Assembly: GCA_947034885.2 (NCBI GenBank)
Contig: OX344753.2
Location: 19,840,001-19,904,000 of the forward strand
Length of the DNA stretch: 64,000 nucleotides
From: Thuidium tamariscinum
Taxonomy: Eukaryota; Streptophyta; Bryopsida; Hypnales; Thuidiaceae
Direction of reading: 5' to 3'
Part shown: positions 57,651-64,000 of the stretch, piece by piece
Position numbering within the stretch: the first letter of the stretch is position 1
Layout: each line of letters opens with the position of its first letter
Position numbers and translations under genes: made by a program
The notes under the pieces: generated by a model
What the model was told of the DNA's origin: nothing
The model's database searches: none
Seen by the model: only the letters and a program-made list of their open reading frames with translations

Positions 57651-59219
57651 CGGCTGGTTTGAGCCCTCGAGATGGCACTCAAGACTCTGGGTCCATTTTT
57701 CGCGATTAAATGGCGAAAATTAATGAAAATATTCAAGAAAAAGACATAAAAAGAGTGTTGAGGGAGTTTTGGTGTCAGTCTATGCCAAAATGGTGGAAAA
57801 CCAACTTAGATGGTGGAAAATTCCTAATGCTAGAAATTTGAATCATTCTAAGTCTCCAAAGCAAGTTTATGTAAAGATTTAGTAATTCCGAGAGAAATAA
57901 GGAATAGAGAGTTAGTCAGTCCTAGCGAATGTCTGTGCAAAGTCAACCTTTTAAGGATGCATAAGACATACTGACTAAGCTAAAAGAGTCTACTACGAGC
58001 CTAGAAGAGTTACCAGGATTAAGTTCAATTTTGGAATAAATTGGACTTAAAGGTAAAACCACTACAATGGATTTGAAGAGTTCGAATTTCACGAGGCAAA
58101 AGATGGAGGATTGGAGATTGAAGACTACAAAGAGGTGTTCCAAGGGTAGGAGCATGCCAGGAGCGAACGGGAATCAAACAATTGTCCAAAATTCCCGGGC
58201 ATCGGGAATTAAATTGTCCAATTGGGCAAAGTAATTCCAAATTACTAATATTAGAAAGGTGCAAGGTTGCGTGGGACTTACACCAAGAATCTAGGAGTGC
58301 CCTAGATGTTACCCAAATTATTTCGGATTTTTCCGAAATTCCACGTTGATTCCATGGGAAGTCAACCGCACATAGAAATGTTCGTAAAATCATAGAAATT
58401 ACGTATGATGCGGTAAAATCTCACTAAAAATTAGGATAGGTTTTTGTGTGCTTAATAAGTGCCCGGTCAAGTTTGAAGACATTCCAACATTCCCAACTAC
58501 CAAAACCGGCATCAACATCGAAATTCACTAGGAGTTACAAGTTAGCGGTGGGTTGACCGGCGTATTAGGAGCGAATGATGTTCGATTGTCGCAAATAAGG
58601 AGTCATTCCTTACTCTCACGGACATTCCTAACAACCCTGGCCTAACAGATTCATCGAAATGTGCAAATCCTAAAAGTTAGATTTTTTACTTTTAATTGGA
58701 GTTACCATAATTCCAATTTGGGCGCGCAAACGGCCTAGGAGTGAGGGGTAAGGGGTCCCTTAGGCTAATTGGGGTCTTCTGAAGACAATGGCACAGACGG
58801 TTTTCCGTTTCGAGTTGTTCCCTAAAAGATAGAGAGGGTCAGCTCTTAGTTTGACTTTCTAATCGTTAATTGCGGTTAATTAGAAGTGATTTTGGAAATA
58901 TCTCTTGGAAAATCAAAGATTGGATTTGGTCAAGATCTCTTTCTTGCGTAAAAAGCCATCTTTGGGCTAAAGAAAGACAATTTTCGAAATGGCTTTGGAT
59001 TAATTTGCAAAATATCTACGTAGATTAGGGTTAATTCCAAAATATTTTGGGTTAAGATCTTGGATTTGATTTGGCCAAGATTTCTTTGACAAAATGGGGA
59101 TGTTTTTAGAAATTTTCACCATTAAACAACTAATATTTTGGAATTACATTAGGGTAGTTTAGGGTAAGAAGTAACAAAGTGTTTTCACCGGCAATTACCG
59201 AGAGGGGCCCGGCCACGGG

Positions 59220-59228
59220 TATATAAGG
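59220..59228 (+). promoter_or_regulatory. TATA box in left palindrome arm
   Basis: GGGTATATAAGGGCC: a strong plant-type TATA context, firing into the loop. Confidence 0.5.
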
Positions 59229-60129
59229 GCCCCCCTCGAGGTTGCCAGTACCCTTATTTCTCGCACCGACACTTTGTTGCTTCATTCTTGTGCTACCGAC
59301 TTGGTCGGAGCACCCCTTGGACCAAAGTGCTTGGCCAAGGTTTTTGATTTCTAGTTCGATTGTTGAACCTTTGAAGGCTGTGAGTGCTCCTAAATCCACC
59401 CTCGAGCTAAGAGTTTTTCACACGGGTCCTGTGTCTAATTGAGTTTTCTTTCTAATTGGGTGAAGAAGAAAGCCTTTCAAGCAATGAACTCTTTTAGTCA
59501 CGTGTTTTGGATATTTCTAATCTAATTTCGTGATTATAATTCTATCTATTCTATTCTAAAATTCAACCAAGTGACCCTACTCTATTCTATGGTTTTGACT
59601 AAATCTAATTCCAAGCGTTTGGCAAAAAGAAACTTAACAGTAAAACAATGAGAATGAAAATCAAATGTGAGCGGATTACCTCCTCTACGTAAATCTCCAT
59701 GGTCCCGTCATCAAACATCATCATGTGTAAATATCCCCCTACGACCTCGCCATCGAAATCATCCCGGCTCTCCATCTAATCCATAGTAATTTTCCACAAC
59801 TATTGGTAAATTTTCTCCTAATTAAAAGAAACCACTGAAAGTTACGTAGATTCGAGTTAATTGCACATTCTCTCTTCAATTCCTAATTTATTGGTAATTG
59901 GAAAATGTCACAATATTTTGAATCTACTAAATATCTCGAATGATTAATGAAAATCCTATCTAATTGTTAGTATTATTATCCTGTGATTAATTGAGTTAGC
60001 AAATTAATTGAATTACGAATTTCATTTTACCTGAGGTTGAAGTAATGAGTTGTTATTTTGTTTTCTTTCTTTCGTCTTTCGTGAATTAATTAGAATTGGG
60101 ATATTATCACCAAACTTAATTAGTTCAAT

Positions 60130-60385
60130 TTCTTGGTAATTTCCAACGAAATTGGTTGTCAATTAGTTTGTCTTTTTAATAAAGGATTGCAACCAAATCT
60201 TTTATAATCCAATTAATTTTAATTCTTCTAAATTCCTAAAGAAATTGGTTGTCAATTTGTCTTTTTTAATTTGGCTTATTAGGATTAATTTGAATAAAGA
60301 ATTGCAACCAAATCTTTTATAATCCGATTAATTTTAATTTTCTTAAAATTCCTAAAGAAATTGGTTGTCAATTTGCTGTTTTCCT
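60130..60385. repeat. ~110-bp tandem duplication
   Basis: AAATTGGTTGTCAATTTG recurs at about 60150, 60243 and 60359, each followed by ATTGCAACCAAATC (first two) and TTAATTTTAATT. Confidence 0.8.
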
Positions 60386-60925
60386 TTTGGCTTATTAGGC
60401 CTAATAAAACAAAACTAACAAAATCCAAACCCTCTAAGAATCTAATAGCCAAAGAATGTAGAACATTCCAAAAGACCGAGAACAATTTCAATAGTGTTAT
60501 TCCAATTAAATGGATTTTTTATTCCCAAAGGTCAACCCCCAAGAATAAAGAATCCCACTCTATAGTGTTATTCCAAAGAAATTAGTTTTTTAATCTAATT
60601 TGTCACGGTTAGGAATCTCACAACCTTAATCTCCCACCTAGTTCTCTTTCTTTCTCATTCTTGTTGTGCAAAAGTTGTTGCAATTTTGTGAGTTAGAGGA
60701 TGGCTATGGTGGTTGAGTTGTCAATGATTGAAGACTCTCTTTAGATGTTGCAAATTTTGAGTTTTTTGATGGAAAATTGAAGAGAGAGGTTGGGAATTTC
60801 CCTTCCAATTTCTTTTAATTTGGTCAAAAATTTCAATGTTTGTAATGCCAAAAATATTTTGTGACCGTTTGAACTTACTTGTAAAGTGTGAGTTGTGGTT
60901 TAGTTAATTGAAATGAGATTCTAGA

Positions 60926-61200
60926 CTCCCCGGCTCCCTCTCTGGATCCCCCGGCTCCCTCTGGACTCCCCTGGCTCCCTTTGGACTCCCCCGGCTCCCT
61001 CTGGCTCCTCCGGCTCCCTCTGCTGGCTCCCCCACCCTGCTGGGACACGTGGCGGCTGGTGGGTGGACAAACCCCTTCCCCCTGCCTCGTCAGCCCCCCG
61101 CCACGTGGCGCGGCGCTATTGGTGGGTGGGGGGGGTGTCTCCCGCTGGTGCTGGATTGTGTCCCTTCGGTGCTGGACTGCTCCTCGGGGCTGGACTGCTC
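60926..61200. repeat. GC-rich CCCGGCTCCCTCTGGACT minisatellite, array 2
   Basis: Units near CCCCCGGCTCCCTCTGGACT repeat about eight times, then decay into GCTGGACTG repeats. Related to array 1 at 57480. Confidence 0.85.
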
Positions 61201-61547
61201 CGGTGCTGGACTGGTTCCTAAGTCACTCTTTTTTTTTTGGAATTTTTTGACTAATTTTTGGATAACTAAAACTAACTAATCACTCAATTGAACTCTCTAG
61301 GATTTTTGGGCTAAACCAAATATGAGGAGGGTTTTGACACACCACTTAATGACTCATCATTTTGGGTGATCCCATAACGTCTCGCTTTAATAGAACAAGA
61401 GAATTGGTTAAGGTTTCCACTTGGGAATGCTAATAAAGCGTTGTGAGTGAGATTCCAAGTCTTCCCTTATTCTTAGCATATACCCCACCTTGTGCTAGCT
61501 TTTCAACTTCAATTGTTTAATTGTTTGTCAAATTTCTTGTAAAAGGT

Positions 61548-61830
61548 TCAAGGCTCCGCCGTTTAAGGAGGTTCCAATAGTATTTTGAGTACTTTAATCG
61601 CAAAAGGAGGTGCACATGACAATGCTTAACCGGACTTTCACTTTAAGTCTTCAAAATTTCCAGTATTCCAAGGTTTTGCAATCAAAGGAGGTACACATGA
61701 CAGTGTTTAAACCGAACTTTAATGCTTCACACTTGAGATTTCCACTTCAAGTAGCCAACCAAAGATTGAAGATTATCCTTAAATGCAAACTAAAAGTCAC
61801 TTGAAGGGGCCCTAAGCCTTCAAATTCCAA
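61548..61830 (+). repeat. Inner member of a second inverted-repeat pair
   Basis: It contains AAAGGAGGT.CACATGACA twice and CTCCGCCG, and ends GAAGGGGCCCTAAGCCTT. The reverse complement lies at 63525-63810, so the pair brackets the right arm of the palindrome. Confidence 0.7.
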
Positions 61831-63524
61831 CAAAATACATAAAACTTGGCCAAACCGTTGGTTCAAGTAGTGCTCCAGCCACGCCGGTAGCACTTAAGTG
61901 AAATAACAAAGTGTCGGTGCGAGAAAATAACGGTACTGGCAACCTCGAGGGAGGCCCTTATATACCCATGGCCGGGCCTCTCTCGGTAATTGCCGGTGAA
62001 AACACTTTGTTACTTCTTACCCTAAACTACCCTAATGTAATTCCAAAATATTAGTTGTTTAATGGTGAAAATTTCTAAAAACATCCCCATTTTGTCAAAG
62101 AAATCTTGGCCAAATCAAATCCAAGATCTTAACCCAAAATATTTTGGAATTAACCCTAATCTACGTAGATATTTTGCAAATTAATCCAAAGCCATTTCGA
62201 AAATTGTCTTTCTTTAGCCCAAAGATGGCTTTTTACGCAAGAAAGAGATCTTGACCAAATCCAATCTTTGATTTTCCAAGAGATATTTCCAAAATCACTT
62301 CTAATTAACCGCAATTAACGATTAGAAAGTCAAACTAAGAGCTGACCCTCTCTATCTTTTAGGGAACAACTCGAAACGGAAAACCGTCTACGCCATTGTC
62401 TTCAGAAGACCCCAATTAGCCTAAGGGACCCCTTACCCCTCACTCCTAGGCCGTTTGCGCGCCCAAATTGGAATTACGGTAACTCCAATTAAAAGTAAAA
62501 AATCTAACTTTTAGGATTTGCACATTTCGATGAATCTGTTAGGCCAGGGTTGTTAGGAATGTCCGTGAGAGTAAGGAATGACTCCTTATTTGCGACAATC
62601 GAACATCATTCGCTCCCGATACGCCGGTCAACCCGCCGCTAACTTGTAACTTCTAGTGAATTTCGATGTCGATGCCGGTTTTGGTAGTTGGGAATGTCGG
62701 AATGTTTTCAAACTTGACCGGGCGCTTATTAAGCACACAAAAACCTATCCTAATTTTTAGTGAGATTTTACCGCATCATACGTAATTTCTATGATTTTAC
62801 GAACATTTCTATGTGCGGTTGACTTCCCATGGAATCAACGTGGAATTTCGGAAAAATCCGAAATAATTTGGGTAACATCTAGGGCACTCCTAGATTCTTG
62901 GTGTAAGTCCCACGCAACCTTGCACCTTTCTAATATTAGTAATTTGGAATTACTTTGCCCAATTGGACAATTTAATTCCCGATGCCCGGGAATTTTGGAC
63001 AATTGTTTGATTCCCGTTCGCTCCTGGCATGCTCCTACCCTTGGAACACCTCTTTGTAGTCTTCAATCTCCAATCCTCCATCTTTTGCCTCGTGAAATTC
63101 GAACTCTTCAAATCCATTGTAGTGGTTTTACCTTTAAGTCCAATTTATTCCAAAATTGAACTTAATCCTGGTAACTCTTCTAGGCTCGTAGTAGACTCTT
63201 TTAGCTTAGTCAGTATGTCTTATGCATCCTTAAAAGGTTGACTTTGCACAGACATTCGCTAGGACTGACTAACTCTCTATTCCTTATTTCTCTCAGAATT
63301 ACTAAATCTTTACATAAACTTGCTTTGGAGACTTAGAATGATTCAAATTTCTAGCATTAGGAATTTTCCACCATCTAAGTTGGTTTTCCACCATTTTGGC
63401 ATAGACTGACACCAAAACTCCCTCAACACTCTTTTTATGTCTTTTTCTTGAATATTTTCATTAATTTTCGCCATTTAATCGCGAAAATGAACCCAGAGTC
63501 CTGAGTGCCATCTCGAGGGCTCAC

Positions 63525-63810
63525 AAAGGCTTAGGGCCCCTTCAACTTATTGTCACTTTTATACGTTAGATCATACAACTTTTTGAGTACTGATTCGTTG
63601 AGACACTAGATACTGGACATTCCTAAGTTGAGTACCAAAGTTCGGTTAAACACTGTCATGTGTACCTCCTTTGGCCACAAAACTCTGGAATACTAATAAA
63701 TTTGGGAATTTAAAGTGTGAAAGTTTGGTTAAACACTGTCATGTGTACCTCCTTTTGCAAATAGAACTCTCAAAATACAACAATCCTTAAGATACGGCGG
63801 AGCTTTGAAC
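63525..63810 (-). repeat. Outer member of a second inverted-repeat pair
   Basis: It starts AAGGCTTAGGGCCCCTTC immediately outside the palindrome arm, has two copies of CACTGTCATGTGTACCTCCT, and ends GGCGGAGCTTTGAAC. It mirrors 61548-61830 with moderate divergence. The remaining bases to 64000 show nothing recognisable. Confidence 0.7.
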
Positions 63811-64000
63811 CCGCAACATTTGGAGGGACCTTATCTTTCAAGTCATATTTGCTTGGGAAAGGGATTTCCCCAAAAATCTCACTGGGAATATCGTTAAATT
63901 ATTGCCAAATTGGAACTTCCAAAATTCTTACTAAAGTTATAAAGAATGTCCAATTGAAAGGCATGTCCAAATAAGCCAAGATTCCAACTTGAAATTGGTT

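Larger units (their letters stand above)
59285..61547. other. Loop of the palindrome
   Basis: No gene. It contains a roughly 105-110-bp tandem repeat (about 60130-60385, landmark AAATTGGTTGTCAATT) present about 2.5 times, and the GC-rich minisatellite array 2. Confidence 0.6.
57661..63522. repeat. 5.9-kb palindrome: two inverted 1.62-kb arms and a 2.6-kb loop
   Basis: The left arm 57661-59284 and right arm 61900-63522 are reverse complements with only scattered substitutions; a 122-codon frame is identical in both. The outer ends are GAGCCCTCGAGATGGC. Each arm contains a promoter-like TATATAAGG (59220-59228 forward; 61956-61964 reverse) pointing inwards to the loop. Similarity continues a few hundred bp further inwards but more diverged. 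No transposase and no clear target duplication at the arm ends. It may be two copies of one element inverted head to head, or a foldback element. Confidence 0.85.

Noticed and set aside
58025-63159. Identical 122-codon frames in the two palindrome arms as a conserved gene
   Set aside because: Identity reflects the arms themselves. No domain is recognisable and the frame lies upstream of the TATA box, pointing the other way.
57661-63522. LTR retrotransposon with the arms as LTRs
   Set aside because: The arms are inverted, not direct, and the loop shows no Gag, protease or polymerase domain.

Overview
The window reads as nuclear DNA of a plant-lineage eukaryote. It has GT-AG introns, plant-type kinase families, CACTA, Stowaway, PIF/Harbinger, hAT and Mutator-type transposons, and AT-rich intergenic DNA packed with nested repeats. 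The kinase and transposase types suggest a non-seed land plant (moss, fern or lycophyte) or a charophyte alga, but I cannot fix the species. I see no rRNA gene, tRNA gene, CRISPR array or bacterial-style operon.

Layout. (1) 1-3.3 kb and 16.3-19.7 kb hold two copies of one duplicated gene on the minus strand. Each encodes a helical N-terminal domain plus a TKL-type protein kinase and has a short first coding exon; copy A runs off the left edge. Between them, at 14.0-16.36 kb, lie two decayed receptor-like-kinase fragments. (2) 3.3-13.9 kb is gene-poor and holds several small DNA transposons with readable target-site duplications and a dead PIF/Harbinger transposase. (3) 19.8-21.95 kb is a TA-flanked long-TIR element with another element inserted in it. 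(4) 22.6-51.8 kb is one nested structure. A hAT-type gene (minus strand) is cut by a 23.8-kb LTR element (25572-49326, 4-bp duplication CCGC). Inside that lies a roughly 19.3-kb Mutator-like transposon (about 28668-48007), which itself contains a 3.5-kb CCGGA-rich insertion. (5) 51.9-57.6 kb holds more small transposons and minisatellites. (6) 57.66-63.52 kb is a 5.9-kb palindrome with nearly identical 1.62-kb arms.

The most interesting content is the Mutator-like element. Leftward it carries a two-exon transposase gene (GCM/FAR1-like zinc finger, MULE DDE core, C-terminal SWIM finger). Rightward it carries a 12-exon gene with a ParB/sulfiredoxin-like motif and a C-terminal amino-DNA-methyltransferase-like fold in beta-class motif order. 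Both genes hold a few in-frame stops, so this copy is decayed. The pairing suggests a transposon family that carries its own DNA-binding/methyltransferase-like factor, comparable in logic (not homology) to the second genes of MuDR and VANDAL elements. A second notable item is a family of 0.7-0.8-kb elements with GGGT(G/C)A termini and perfect 4-bp duplications, five copies in this window.
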